A DNA stretch of 64,000 bases, taken from assembly GCF_001263205.1 (NCBI RefSeq), contig NZ_CP012333.1, forward strand, positions 2,914,001 to 2,978,000, read 5' to 3'. Each line of letters opens with the position of its first letter. Within the stretch, counting starts at the first letter, position 1. The notes under the pieces are model-generated. The model saw only the letters and a list, made by a program, of their open reading frames with translations, made no database searches and was not told where the DNA came from. Of the stretch, positions 25,875-34,363 are shown piece after piece. Origin of the DNA: Labilithrix luteola (GTDB lineage: Bacteria; Myxococcota_A; Polyangia; Polyangiales; Polyangiaceae). The position numbers and the translations under genes are program-made.

Positions 25875-26138
25875 CTACGACGGTCGAAGGCGCGCGCCGC
25901 TGAGGTGCCGAACGAAGAGCAGCAAGACGAGGGCGATGACGAGGCAGTAGATGGCGATGGCCTCGATCACCGCCAGGCCGACGAAAAGCGTACGTGAGAT
26001 GGTGCCACTCGCCTCGGGCTGCCTCGCGATGGCCTCCATCGCCGACGTGATCGCCCGCCCTTCGGCGAAGGCGGGACCTATCGCCCCGAAGCACACGACG
26101 ACGACGGCTCCGGGGATGCTCCACGCTTGGACGCTCAT
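25875..26138 (-). CDS. atpE: Orphan F0 subunit c, N-ATPase type
   Basis: An 87-residue two-helix proteolipid: GAIGPAFAEGRAITSAMEAI is the first helix end and loop, ARQPEASGTISRTLFVGLAV leads into the second helix with the ion-binding Glu in IEAIAIYCLVIAL. This resembles c subunits of the N-ATPase class, not ordinary F-type ones. The rest of the operon is missing; only a fragment of subunit a is coupled upstream by ATGA. Function as a lone ring subunit is doubtful. ATG 26138 is chosen at the natural N-terminus of the family. Confidence 0.85.
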   Translation of the reverse strand: MSVQAWSIPGAVVVVCFGAIGPAFAEGRAITSAMEAIARQPEASGTISRTLFVGLAVIEAIAIYCLVIALVLLLFVRHLSGARLRPS

Positions 26139-26248
26139 GGTCGAACCGCGCCTTTCTGTGGCTCGTCGGTGAGCTCGGAGAGCACCTGGATCGGCGCGAG
26201 AAGGGGTGTCGGCTGCAGGAAGTGTTTCAGATATCCGCGGAGCCCCTT
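26135..26248 (-). pseudogene. Truncated F0 subunit a (atpB) fragment
   Basis: The minus strand after the in-frame TAA at 26249-26251 reads KGLRGYLKHFLQPTPLLAPI, continuing QVLSELTDEPQKGAVRP and a TGA that overlaps the atpE ATG. The first 27 residues match the middle of F0 subunit a, just before the essential-Arg helix (normally ...RLFGN), which is absent. So the gene has lost both its N-terminal part and the core channel helices: a relic of an atpB-atpE pair. Confidence 0.75.
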
Positions 26249-26281
26249 TTATGCCGCGCGCGGCAGCTCTCCAGCGCAAAT

Positions 26282-27556
26282 TCAGGCGTTCGAAAGCGCC
26301 GATCGTTCCACGCTCGAACGAACAGCGCAGTCCAGAACAGCGAACTCAACTTCGATATCGTGCGCGAGCAATTCACTGTCGGGTACGAGCGCCGCGTCCG
26401 AGAAGATCCCGACGGTCACCTCACCGGCATAGCTGAAGATGCTGAGGCCCAATCCGAGCCGACCGGCTTGGGGTACCCAAAATGAGATGCGCGAGATGGG
26501 GACTCCCGCGAGGCTCGTGCGTTGCACGGGCCCAGGCACGTTGGTGAGCACGAGCGAAGCCTTCCGAGCAAAGAACTCGACGGCAAGCCGTTCGGCAGAA
26601 CGAGGTGCACGCCCCATGGCCTTCAAGGCAATGTTCGTGATGACCGCCTCGTGACTTGCCTTCAGCGCGTCCAACATTCGCTTCACGGTGACTATCCTCG
26701 TCACCGGGTTGGCAATTCCGAGTGGAAGGTCGAGCAGAAAAAGGCCGAATTGATTTCCGAGCCGCGTCGGTGGTTGCGCCGTACGAAGATTGACCGGGAC
26801 CATGGCGTGGATGGAAAGACCACGCGTTTCGAGCCCGCGCCTCGAAAGGTAGCGTCCTAGGGCCCCAGCAAGCACCGCGACGAGCACGTCGTTGACCGTC
26901 GCATCGAGAAGGTGAGCGTCCCGCTTGATGGCACGAAGCTCGATTGGAGTGGTCCAAGCGACTTGCTTCTCCCCGCTCAGCGGAGCCTTGAGCGGTGTCG
27001 ACGGGTCGTTCGGCATGGCTGCGAGTCGCGCGAAGGTCATCGCCGAGCCGACAAGGCCCGGCTGCCCTGCAGACGCGTGACTCCGGACGACCTGCTCCGT
27101 CGGAACGTCTTCGAGCGCAGCGAGCAACCCGAGCAGAGCGAAGCCGTCGGCCATGCAGTGATGAACGCGGAAGAGAATCGCGGTGCCGACGCCGGGTCGT
27201 TGGATGACGTAGACGTGCCAGCCGGGGTAACGCAGGTCGAGTGGTTCTCCCACCGTGCGCGAGACGAACGCGCGTAGGGCCGCGTCCGTGGCGTCGTCGA
27301 GCTCGACGTGGTCGACGTGACGGGCGAGCACGAACTCGCTGTCGGCCTCCCAGCGTGCACGACCACCCGGGAGCGATGCTTCGACCGGTCGCTCTCGAAA
27401 CCGCGGGAACTGCGCGAGACGAGCGAGGAGCGCGCTCGATGAGGACCGCGAAAGCTCTCCCTCGAGCTCGACGAGAACGTCGACCACCATCGGAGACATC
27501 GCCGACTCCATGTGCAACCAGGCGGCGTCCTGCCCGCCGAGGAATTCCCGTTGCAT
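26282..27556 (-). CDS. Wax ester synthase / diacylglycerol acyltransferase (WS/DGAT)
   Basis: Acyltransferase making wax esters or triacylglycerol from acyl-CoA at the membrane. The condensation-type active site HHCMADG is at about residue 132; the C-terminal domain shows LTNVPGP and the ISFWVPQAGRLGLGLSIFSY region of the family. ATG 27556 is chosen because AGGAAAG lies 6 nt upstream and MQREFLGGQDAAWLHMES is the usual N-terminus; GTG 27580 is the alternative. It points away from the hydrogenase operon and is followed by the ATPase relic. Confidence 0.9.
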   Translation of the reverse strand: MQREFLGGQDAAWLHMESAMSPMVVDVLVELEGELSRSSSSALLARLAQFPRFRERPVEASLPGGRARWEADSEFVLARHVDHVELDDATDAALRAFVSRTVGEPLDLRYPGWHVYVIQRPGVGTAILFRVHHCMADGFALLGLLAALEDVPTEQVVRSHASAGQPGLVGSAMTFARLAAMPNDPSTPLKAPLSGEKQVAWTTPIELRAIKRDAHLLDATVNDVLVAVLAGALGRYLSRRGLETRGLSIHAMVPVNLRTAQPPTRLGNQFGLFLLDLPLGIANPVTRIVTVKRMLDALKASHEAVITNIALKAMGRAPRSAERLAVEFFARKASLVLTNVPGPVQRTSLAGVPISRISFWVPQAGRLGLGLSIFSYAGEVTVGIFSDAALVPDSELLAHDIEVEFAVLDCAVRSSVERSALSNA

Positions 27557-27658
27557 CGCTCTTTCCTGCCCGTCGCTCACCCGTGCAACCCTCGTTCCTC
27601 GCGTCGACGAGCGGGGGCGTCTCGAGCTGCGCTTCGCGGCGGATGAGCTCGCACGCGT

Positions 27659-28558
27659 CTAACGAGATCGTTCGGAGCCCAAGGCTGCGCGCAGGAAGTC
27701 GACGAAGGCGCGCGCCTTGGGGGTGGCGAAGCGGCTGGGCGGCGACACGGCGAAGATCGCGTAGCCGCTCGGATGCCAGGTCTCGAGAAGAGGCACGAGC
27801 TTGCCAGCGCGGAGGTCGCCTTCGACCACGAAGTCCGGCGTGAGGAAGACGCCGACGCCCGCGAGGGCGGCTTCGCGGAGCGCGATGCTGTTGTCGATGC
27901 GGAGTGGCCCCCGCACGTTCACTTGAACGCGTTCGCCGCGTCGTTCGAACTCCCAGCGGCCGGGAGGTTCGTGGAGGCTGTAGCGAAGGCAGACGTGCTT
28001 CTCGAGATCGCGAGGCTGCTTCGGAGCGCCGTGGGTGCGCACGTAGTCCTTCGAGGCGCACACCACGCGCCTGCCCTCCGCGAGCTTTCGCGCCACCAGC
28101 GAGCTGTCCTCGAGCTCGGCGCCGATACGAACGGCCACGTCGATGCCGTCTTCGATCACGTCGACGCGGCGGTCGTTGAACGATACGTCGAGCTCCACGT
28201 CGGGAAAGCGGCGGAGGAACTCGGGTAGCTTCGCGGCGAGGCGCAAGAGTCCGAACGACATCGGCGCGCTGACGCGCAAGAGCCCGCGTGGCGCGGACTG
28301 GAGATCCGAGAGCGCGCGTTCGGACTCGTCGATGTCGTCGAGGATCCGCACGCAGCGTTCGAGGTATCCGCGACCGGCATCCGTGAGGGTAAGCCGCCGC
28401 GTGGTTCGGACGAGCAGCTGTACGCCGAGGTGCTCTTCGAGCTGAAGGACAAGCTTGCTCACCCAGGCGGTGCTGACCGCCAGCGTCCGCCCGGCGCCGA
28501 CGTAGCTTCCGGCCTCGGCGACAGCCCGAAATGCGCGCATTCCGGCCAGAACGTCCAT
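27659..28558 (-). CDS. LysR-family transcriptional regulator
   Basis: A 299-residue LTTR: N-terminal helix-turn-helix (MRAFRAVAEAGSYVGAGRTL, then VSTAWVSKLVLQLEEHLGVQ) and an effector domain with GLLRVSAPMSFG and VDVAVRIG-type motifs. It is divergent from the racemase-superfamily gene at 28642, which it likely controls through the palindrome at 28568-28584. ATG 28558 is chosen; the upstream extension is not coding. Confidence 0.9.
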   Translation of the reverse strand: MDVLAGMRAFRAVAEAGSYVGAGRTLAVSTAWVSKLVLQLEEHLGVQLLVRTTRRLTLTDAGRGYLERCVRILDDIDESERALSDLQSAPRGLLRVSAPMSFGLLRLAAKLPEFLRRFPDVELDVSFNDRRVDVIEDGIDVAVRIGAELEDSSLVARKLAEGRRVVCASKDYVRTHGAPKQPRDLEKHVCLRYSLHEPPGRWEFERRGERVQVNVRGPLRIDNSIALREAALAGVGVFLTPDFVVEGDLRAGKLVPLLETWHPSGYAIFAVSPPSRFATPKARAFVDFLRAALGSERSR

Positions 28559-28567
28559 CCGACGGTT

Positions 28568-28584
28568 ATCAACGAATCGTTGAT
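28568..28584. promoter_or_regulatory. LysR-type operator palindrome
   Basis: ATCAACGA-A-TCGTTGAT is a perfect 17-bp palindrome between the divergent LysR gene (start 28558, minus) and the gene at 28642 (plus). It contains the T-N11-A pattern expected of LTTR sites. Confidence 0.6.
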
Positions 28585-28641
28585 GATTCGTCAATCGATC
28601 GAGCCATTGTCGACCGTGCGCCCGCGCGCCACGTTGGGGCC

Positions 28642-29616
28642 ATGACCAACGGAGCACTCACCTCGTCACGCCGAGCGTTCCTCGCATCGGCAGGCGGAGG
28701 CCTGGCCACGACCGTTTTCGCGTGCGCGGCCCCACGCACGACTTCGTCACGTTCCGTCTCGGCGGCTGCCCCCGCGTCGGTGGCCTTTCCGGGTGCCATC
28801 AAGGACGGCGAGTCCGCCGGAGCGCTCGGCATCGATCCTGTCGCACAGTATCCCGACGTTCGGAGCCACCGGCAGAAGCTCGGACTGCTGCTCCCGGCGA
28901 CCAACACCACGATGGAGCACGAGCTTTGGACGTTGCTCGTGAAGAATCGAGAACTCGGCGGCATCGGGATCCACAGCTCCGTCGTCGTCACGCCGCGCCC
29001 CGTCCTGCGCACGGCCGAAGATCTCGAGAGCTACAAAAAGCAGTTCGTCGGGGGACTCGATGCGGCCGTCGAGCATGCGCTGCTCGCGCAGCCCGACGCT
29101 CTCGTCATGGGGATGAGCCTCGAACACATCCTCCACGGCATCGACGCGATTCGCGGGGCGAGCGCCTCGGTGACGACCCGCTCGAAGATTCCGCTCTTCA
29201 CCTGGCAAGACGCGGCGCCGGCCGCGCTACGCACATTCGGCGCGCGACGCATCGGTTTGCTGACGCCCTTCGATCGCACGGGCAACGAGAACGCAACGCG
29301 GCTGTTCCGCGATCTCGGCTTCGACGTCGTGACGACCGTGGGCTTCGCTTGCGCCGACGCCGTTCAGATCGCGCACGTCCCGGACGCCGCCAAGGAGCGC
29401 GCGATCGTGGAGCTCCTTGCGACGCCGGAAAACAAGCTCGACGCCATCGTCCAGTGCGGGACGAACATGGGCATGATCGACGTCGCCGAAAAAATCGAGC
29501 CCAAGATCGGCATCCCGATCTTGGGCATCAATTCGACGCTGCTCTGGTACGCGCTTCGCCAGCAGGGCATACGCGCTCCCCTCGCAGGCGGCGGCCGCCT
29601 CCTACGAGAGGCCTGA
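28642..29616 (+). CDS. Asp/Glu racemase-superfamily protein (maleate isomerase / arylmalonate decarboxylase-like), exported
   Basis: The twin-arginine signal (SSRRAFLASAGGGLATTVFA) has a possible lipobox (VFAC), so the enzyme is likely exported folded. The catalytic domain begins at KLGLLLPATNTTMEHELW and contains IVQCGTNMG, which supplies one active-site Cys. The other position, where two-Cys members have a cysteine, reads MGMSLEH, so a one-Cys mechanism, as in arylmalonate decarboxylase, is possible. The length is 324 residues. Its substrate is unknown. It is divergent from a LysR gene. Confidence 0.75.
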   Translation: MTNGALTSSRRAFLASAGGGLATTVFACAAPRTTSSRSVSAAAPASVAFPGAIKDGESAGALGIDPVAQYPDVRSHRQKLGLLLPATNTTMEHELWTLLVKNRELGGIGIHSSVVVTPRPVLRTAEDLESYKKQFVGGLDAAVEHALLAQPDALVMGMSLEHILHGIDAIRGASASVTTRSKIPLFTWQDAAPAALRTFGARRIGLLTPFDRTGNENATRLFRDLGFDVVTTVGFACADAVQIAHVPDAAKERAIVELLATPENKLDAIVQCGTNMGMIDVAEKIEPKIGIPILGINSTLLWYALRQQGIRAPLAGGGRLLREA

Positions 29617-29618
29617 CG

Positions 29619-31142
29619 TCAGCCCGCCTTCTGCGTCTCGCCGTCGGGCTCGTCGCCCTCGCCGTCACCGTCGTCTTCGGACGCATCGTCCTCGGCGGCC
29701 GCGGGCTTCGCGTTGGAGGCCACCTTGGTCTTGGCCTTCTTGCGACGCGGCTCGGCCTCGCCGGCCTCGGCCTCGTCTTCTTCCTCGTCCTCCTCGTCGC
29801 GCGCACGGCGACGCGGACCGGCGTCGTCCGCGGTGGGCTTGATGTCACCGAGCGACTCGAGGCCCATGGCGAGCTTCGGACTCCTGCGAGCGCTCTCCCA
29901 GAAGCGCGCGTAGAAGTAGGCGACGACGAGCGCGCTGAGGAGACCGATCCACTGGCTGGTCGACGGGTGCGCCTGGACGACCGCGGCGAACGATGCGGGG
30001 CGGAGGATCAGGTACGCGGCGATCGCCGGAACGAACGAGGCGACGCGCGCCACCGTACGAGCCTTCGGGTTCGTGATGCCGAGCGAAATGCCGAACGTGA
30101 ACGCGAGCGCGAGGAGGAAGAGCGCGCCCGAGATGAAAAGGTGCTCGGGGAACGTGCCGAACTCGCCGCGCTCCGAGTCGTCGCGCAGCATCTCGATGAG
30201 GAAGCGCGCGTAGCCGTATGCGAAGGCGAAGAGGAAGAAGATCTGGCCGCGGAACTTCTGGTGCTTGCGCTGCCAGAGGAGGAGCGCGAGGAGCGCGAGG
30301 CCCGTGAGCGACTCGTAGATCTGCGTGGGATGAACCGGGAACGAGTGGTTCATCTTGAGGAGCTCGGCGGCCGCGGGGGTGCCGTGACCGGCGGCGTCGA
30401 GGTGCTTCGTGAAGGCGGGAGCGCCGTCACCGCCGTCGAGCGTGCCCGAGCCCCAGTGGGGGAAGGTGCCGAGGCTCTGGAGGAAGCCGGGGGCCGTCGG
30501 GGAGAGGCGCTTGCCGAAGTCGCAGCCGAACAGGTAGCAGCCGATACGCGTGATGAAGAGACCCGAGGCGAGGCTCGGGACGGCCACGTCGGCCCAGGGC
30601 ATCAAACGGAGCTTGTGGCGCTCGAGGAAGAGCCAGCTTCCGAGGAAGCCGCCAAGGAAGCCGCCGTACGCCACGAGACCGCCGCGACGGAGCGCGAAGA
30701 AGCTCGAGAAGACGAGGTCGCTGTTCGGGTCGTGGACGTTCGCGCGGAACTCATCGAGGTTCGTGACGATGTAGAGGAGGCGCGAACCGACGATCGCCGC
30801 GAGCGCGGTGACCACGTAGCAATTCGCCATCGTCTCCTTCGGGAGCCCGTCCCGCTCGGCGAGCGTCAGCGTGAGGTACCAGCCGACGACGAGCGAGAGA
30901 CCGAGCATCACGCCGTACGAATAGATGGGGAGGTTCGGCGACTCGAACTGGGTCGTCCTCCACACGTAAGCTGCGGCGATCGCACCGATTCCGACGACGA
31001 ACGCGCCGAGCGCGGTGCCGCGATCCTGACGGCGAAGACCGAGGATGGCGTAGACGGCGGCGATCACCGCGACGGCCGCAAGTGCCCACCAAAGCTTGAG
31101 GGGCATGTGCGGGAGCGGAAGGCGGAAGAGGATCGGATGCAT
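29619..31142 (-). CDS. lgt: Prolipoprotein diacylglyceryl transferase with long charged tail
   Basis: Transfers diacylglycerol to the lipobox Cys of prolipoproteins in the inner membrane. Family motifs: LRRGGLVAYGGFLGG, ITRIGCYLFGCDFG, HPTQIYE and RFLIEMLRDD. It is 507 residues long, against 260-300 for typical Lgt. The extra length comes from extra N-terminal segments, additional C-terminal membrane helices, and a tail of about 85 residues very rich in Glu/Asp/Lys/Ala. Many lipoprotein substrates are encoded in this window. It ends 2 bp from the convergent racemase-like gene. Confidence 0.93.
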   Translation of the reverse strand: MHPILFRLPLPHMPLKLWWALAAVAVIAAVYAILGLRRQDRGTALGAFVVGIGAIAAAYVWRTTQFESPNLPIYSYGVMLGLSLVVGWYLTLTLAERDGLPKETMANCYVVTALAAIVGSRLLYIVTNLDEFRANVHDPNSDLVFSSFFALRRGGLVAYGGFLGGFLGSWLFLERHKLRLMPWADVAVPSLASGLFITRIGCYLFGCDFGKRLSPTAPGFLQSLGTFPHWGSGTLDGGDGAPAFTKHLDAAGHGTPAAAELLKMNHSFPVHPTQIYESLTGLALLALLLWQRKHQKFRGQIFFLFAFAYGYARFLIEMLRDDSERGEFGTFPEHLFISGALFLLALAFTFGISLGITNPKARTVARVASFVPAIAAYLILRPASFAAVVQAHPSTSQWIGLLSALVVAYFYARFWESARRSPKLAMGLESLGDIKPTADDAGPRRRARDEEDEEEDEAEAGEAEPRRKKAKTKVASNAKPAAAEDDASEDDGDGEGDEPDGETQKAG

Positions 31143-31303
31143 GTCTCGGCGCAGGTTTTACAACAAAGACGCCGATTGGCGACAGGCGGGAGGCAAACCG
31201 CGAGCACGATGGCCGGCCGTGAGGCGGCCGCGAGCATGGCCCCCAGCGGCACGAAGATTGGCGCGGTAGCGTCGGGGCGGGTGCCTGAGGTACAAACGCG
31301 CCC

Positions 31304-32239
31304 GTGAAATCGCGCCTTTTTGGAGCTCCGCTGGGGCCACTGGGAATGGTGATCGCGGCCTTCGCGGGCGGGGTGGCGTGTGTGCCCACCGGAAATGCCC
31401 CTCCTTACGACGGTGGGGCGAACACCCAGAGCACGGCGCCGTCGTTCAAGCCGTCGACCAACATCATGACGGCCCCCTTCGAAGACAACTTCGACCGGCC
31501 GGACGCAGGGGAAGGCAACTGGCCAGCGCTGAACCAGGACGGTGGCGGCACGAAGCCCCCCATCGCGTTGCTCGAAGCGGGTCCGGGCGACGCTCGAGCC
31601 GATGCGACCGGCCTGCAGGCCGAAGCTGGAGGGGACGCCGAGGGCACGGAAGACGGCGGCCGCACGGCCGAGCCGGCGCACAACCTGGGCCCCAACTGGA
31701 CCCCCATCCGTACGAACGCCTGGCGCATCGAGAACGGAAAGCTTTGCGTCCAGGGCGCCCGCAACCACCCCGTGTGGCTCAACAAGGTCTTGCCGGTGAA
31801 CGCCCGGATCGAGTTCGACGCCGTCAGCTACTCCGATGACGGAGACCTGAAGGCGGAAATCTGGGGCGATGGCAAAGCCTACGCGACGGGCACGTCGTAC
31901 ACGAACGCCACGAGCTACCTCACCATCCTCGGCGGCTGGAAAAACTCCATGCAGGTCCTGGCGCGCCTGAACGAGCACGGCACGGACCGGAAGGAGATCC
32001 ACGTCGACAAGGACTCCGACGATCCCCGACAGCGCGCCGTCAACAAGGGGCAGGTCTACCACTTCAAGATCGAGCGCACCGACGGCAAAACCATTCGCTG
32101 GTTCGTCGACGGCGTCGAGTATCTGAGCTGGCAGGACCCCTCGCCGCTCGCCGGCCAGGGCCACGATCACTTCGGCTTCAACGAGTGGGACGCGAAGGTG
32201 TGCTTCGACAACCTCAAGATCACTCCGCTAGGGGGATGA
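31304..32239 (+). CDS. Lipoprotein with lectin/glucanase-like beta-sandwich domain
   Basis: The start is GTG, then a signal ending in FAGGVAC, a lipobox. A linker with Asn/Gly/Thr precedes FEDNFDRPD, then a domain of about 170 residues (WTPIRTNAWRIENGKLCVQG ... YHFKIERTDGKTIRWFVDG ... FGFNEWDAKVCFDNLKI). This layout resembles the concanavalin-like/laminin-G sandwich found in carbohydrate-binding proteins. The specific family is not certain. The protein is probably displayed on the cell surface. It is divergent from lgt. Confidence 0.7.
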   Translation: MKSRLFGAPLGPLGMVIAAFAGGVACVPTGNAPPYDGGANTQSTAPSFKPSTNIMTAPFEDNFDRPDAGEGNWPALNQDGGGTKPPIALLEAGPGDARADATGLQAEAGGDAEGTEDGGRTAEPAHNLGPNWTPIRTNAWRIENGKLCVQGARNHPVWLNKVLPVNARIEFDAVSYSDDGDLKAEIWGDGKAYATGTSYTNATSYLTILGGWKNSMQVLARLNEHGTDRKEIHVDKDSDDPRQRAVNKGQVYHFKIERTDGKTIRWFVDGVEYLSWQDPSPLAGQGHDHFGFNEWDAKVCFDNLKITPLGG

Positions 32240-32240
32240 G

Positions 32241-32270
32241 GGCTGACGGGCTGACGGGCTGACGGGCTGG
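32241..32270. repeat. Short tandem repeat, GGCTGACG x 3.75
   Basis: An 8-bp unit repeated three times plus six bases, immediately after the lipoprotein stop codon. Copy number may vary by slippage. Confidence 0.85.
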
Positions 32271-32378
32271 CCTGAGATAGGCGAGGCCGCCCTACGCAGT
32301 CGTTAAGCCGAGCGCGAGACGTGCCGGAAAAAAGGGCGTCTCCGTCCTTTACTCCGCCCGCGCGGTCACCGACACTTG

Positions 32379-33512
32379 ATGGTCGGTCACGGACGGCCGT
32401 CCAAACAGGACGAGCACGAGCGGCGCGAGCAAAACGTGGACACGAAGGAGCAAGAAGTCGCCATCGGGGAGCTCGAGGAGCGAGTCGACCGGCTCCGCGT
32501 GCTCTACGAGCAGTACTTCCTCGGCTTCGAGAAGCTCGAGCCGATGGTTCCGCGCAAAGACGTGGACCGCCGCTTCGCCGTGCTTCGGAAAGAGCAAATC
32601 CGAAACACGGCCCTGCGCTTCAAGTTCAACGTCGTCACGCAGAAGTACAACACGTACTCGATGTACTGGGTGCGCATCTGCCGCCAGATCGAGGAAGGCA
32701 CCTACAAGCGCGACGTGCGACGCGCCAAACAGCGCTTCGGGGAAGATGCTCCGAGCGCGGACGCGTCGGTGGAGGTCGACCTCACGGATTTCGAACTCGA
32801 CGGAGACGACCTCGACGCGGTCCTCGCGGAGGCCGATGCGGCAGCGGTCGCCTATGAGCGAGCAGCATTGGATACGGTGCCCCCGGCCGTGACCCGCTCG
32901 CTCCAGCCGGCACAGCACCCTGCGAGCGTCGTCATCCAGAATCCTCGGGGCGTCGTCGAGCGAGCGCCGGCCCCGGCCCAGACCCCGGCGGCCGCCACGC
33001 GGGTTGCTCGCCCGTACACGCCGGCCGCACCGCTGGCCGGTCAGCCCGCCCGCGTGCCCGCCCCCGCGGCGCTCCCTCCGGGCGCCAAGCCGAGGGTCGT
33101 CGTCCGTCGAGCAGGCGAAGCGCCTCCGCCGAATCAAGCGCCGGCCCGGGCACCGGCGCCCGCGCCTGCGCCCCCAACGTCGTCCGCTGCGTCCACGGGC
33201 CGCTATCCGGTCGCCCAGCAATACGCGTCCGACCCCCTCATCGACGCCACGCCGATGACCGCGCCGAGCCCGCCGGCTCGAGCCCCGAACCTGTCGCCCG
33301 CCCGCCAGCCGGGGCCTACACCGAGCTCCGCCGCACGTGTCCCGGTCGCGCCGGTCGCGCGGCCCGTTCCCATCTCGCCTCCCCGTCAGGCCGATGGCCA
33401 GGGAGTGCCGCCTCGCGGAGCGCCCATCCCGGAGGGCCAACGGCCGCAGATCCGACCGCGTGCGCCCCTTCCCCTTCCGAGCCAAGGGCAGCGTCCCAAG
33501 AAGGACGAATAG
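32379..33512 (+). CDS. Conserved protein with MXAN_5187-like N-terminal region and Pro/Ala-rich tail
   Basis: The N-terminal 120 residues form a charged helical domain: IGELEERVDRLRVLYEQYFL, then LRFKFNVVTQKYNTYSMYWV and RICRQIEEGTYKRD. I recall a similar block at the end of myxobacterial MXAN_5187-type proteins, but this is from memory and not checked. The remaining 250 residues are a low-complexity Pro/Ala/Arg region with an acidic patch (LTDFELDGDDLDAVLAEAD). No signal peptide or membrane segment is present; the protein is likely cytoplasmic. ATG 32379 follows a TTG by one codon; GTG 32436 is a plausible shorter start. Confidence 0.7.
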   Translation: MVGHGRPSKQDEHERREQNVDTKEQEVAIGELEERVDRLRVLYEQYFLGFEKLEPMVPRKDVDRRFAVLRKEQIRNTALRFKFNVVTQKYNTYSMYWVRICRQIEEGTYKRDVRRAKQRFGEDAPSADASVEVDLTDFELDGDDLDAVLAEADAAAVAYERAALDTVPPAVTRSLQPAQHPASVVIQNPRGVVERAPAPAQTPAAATRVARPYTPAAPLAGQPARVPAPAALPPGAKPRVVVRRAGEAPPPNQAPARAPAPAPAPPTSSAASTGRYPVAQQYASDPLIDATPMTAPSPPARAPNLSPARQPGPTPSSAARVPVAPVARPVPISPPRQADGQGVPPRGAPIPEGQRPQIRPRAPLPLPSQGQRPKKDE

Positions 33513-33693
33513 CTGGAGCTCGAACGAACATCGCCCGCCACGCTTGGCTACCTACGAGGTCGCTGGCGGGCGGGCGATGATTCGAAATCAGCTCGAAATC
33601 TGGCCGAAATTTGGCAGCGGAACGGCAGGCAGCGGAATGGCGGCGGGCCGTGGAGCGTTCGGATGTCGAACGCTCGCCAAAACCTAAAAAAGC

Positions 33694-33966
33694 CTAGTGC
33701 GTCGACGGGTACGACGAGCGGCGGACGCTCGACGGAATCGGCGTCTCCTCGGCGCTGCTCTCGTCGCAGAACAGAATCGCGCAGTGGCGGCTCTCGTTCT
33801 GGCGGATTCGCGTGCAGAGCTCGGCCAAGTCCTCGTCGGCATCGACGATGGTGCCCTCCACGGGCTGAGCGGTTCTCGCGTCGTATCGGCAGTTGTCGAG
33901 CGCAACCCAGCGGCCCCGATACGCATCACTCATACGAATCTGTGGCCATGTCATCCGACTACCCAT
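33694..33966 (-). CDS. Small DUF5678-like protein
   Basis: A protein of about 90 residues: YRGRWVALDNCRYDART, then GTIVDADEDLAELCTRIRQN and CAILFCDE. This pattern (grasped object, WVAL, then an Asp/Glu-rich helix) resembles short DUF5678 proteins; the function is unknown. ATG 33966 is used; 33954 and 33933 are in-frame alternatives and none has a clear ribosome binding site. A single gene, convergent with the upstream one. Confidence 0.55.
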   Translation of the reverse strand: MGSRMTWPQIRMSDAYRGRWVALDNCRYDARTAQPVEGTIVDADEDLAELCTRIRQNESRHCAILFCDESSAEETPIPSSVRRSSYPSTH

Positions 33967-34363
33967 GCGCGTTCTTTTGAACCTCTCCTGAAACAGTCAC
34001 TGCCGCGAAGGCCCTGTGATTCGGTGATGGGCCCGAGAGACAGCGCGAAAAACGAACCGCGCTGCCACACGAAAGTCCCGGGTGAAGAACCCTCCACGGG
34101 GGACCGTCTCGCAGTGTGCTACATCGCTACAATGCGCCTCCGGGATCGGTCAAGGCGAGGGGTGTCGTTTTCGCGACACACCTGAACGACCAATCAGCCG
34201 CAAATGCGCCAAGTACGCGACTCGTCGATCACGACGAGGTGTCGAAGCCGAATACGGTTGAGCTTCGCGTCGAGCTTCGCATCGAGCTCTGTGGACCTCG
34301 ATTTTCAACTTGATCGGCACGCGGTTGCTACTTGCGGCAAGCACCTCGCGCGTTCGCCCCGCG
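33967..34363. other. Intergenic region with one hairpin
   Basis: No convincing gene. One perfect inverted repeat lies at 34041-34064 (CAGCGCG / CGCGCTG, 10-nt loop), without a T-run. Composition is less GC-rich than the flanks. It separates two minus-strand genes and may hold the promoter of the DUF5678-like gene or an end-of-transcript structure for the DAHP synthase gene. Confidence 0.5.

Noticed and set aside
25021..26124. Minus-strand open frame of 367 codons opposite the hydrogenase large subunit
   Set aside because: It is antisense to a well-supported catalytic subunit, Arg-rich and without motifs.
28722..31307. Long plus-strand open frame of 861 codons
   Set aside because: It runs antisense through lgt and out of frame through the racemase gene. 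Its translation is Arg/Glu/Ala-rich without a domain; high GC3 of the true genes creates it.
34041..34064. Hairpin CAGCGCG/CGCGCTG as a terminator
   Set aside because: There is no T-run on either side and no gene end close enough; kept only as a note in the intergenic entry.
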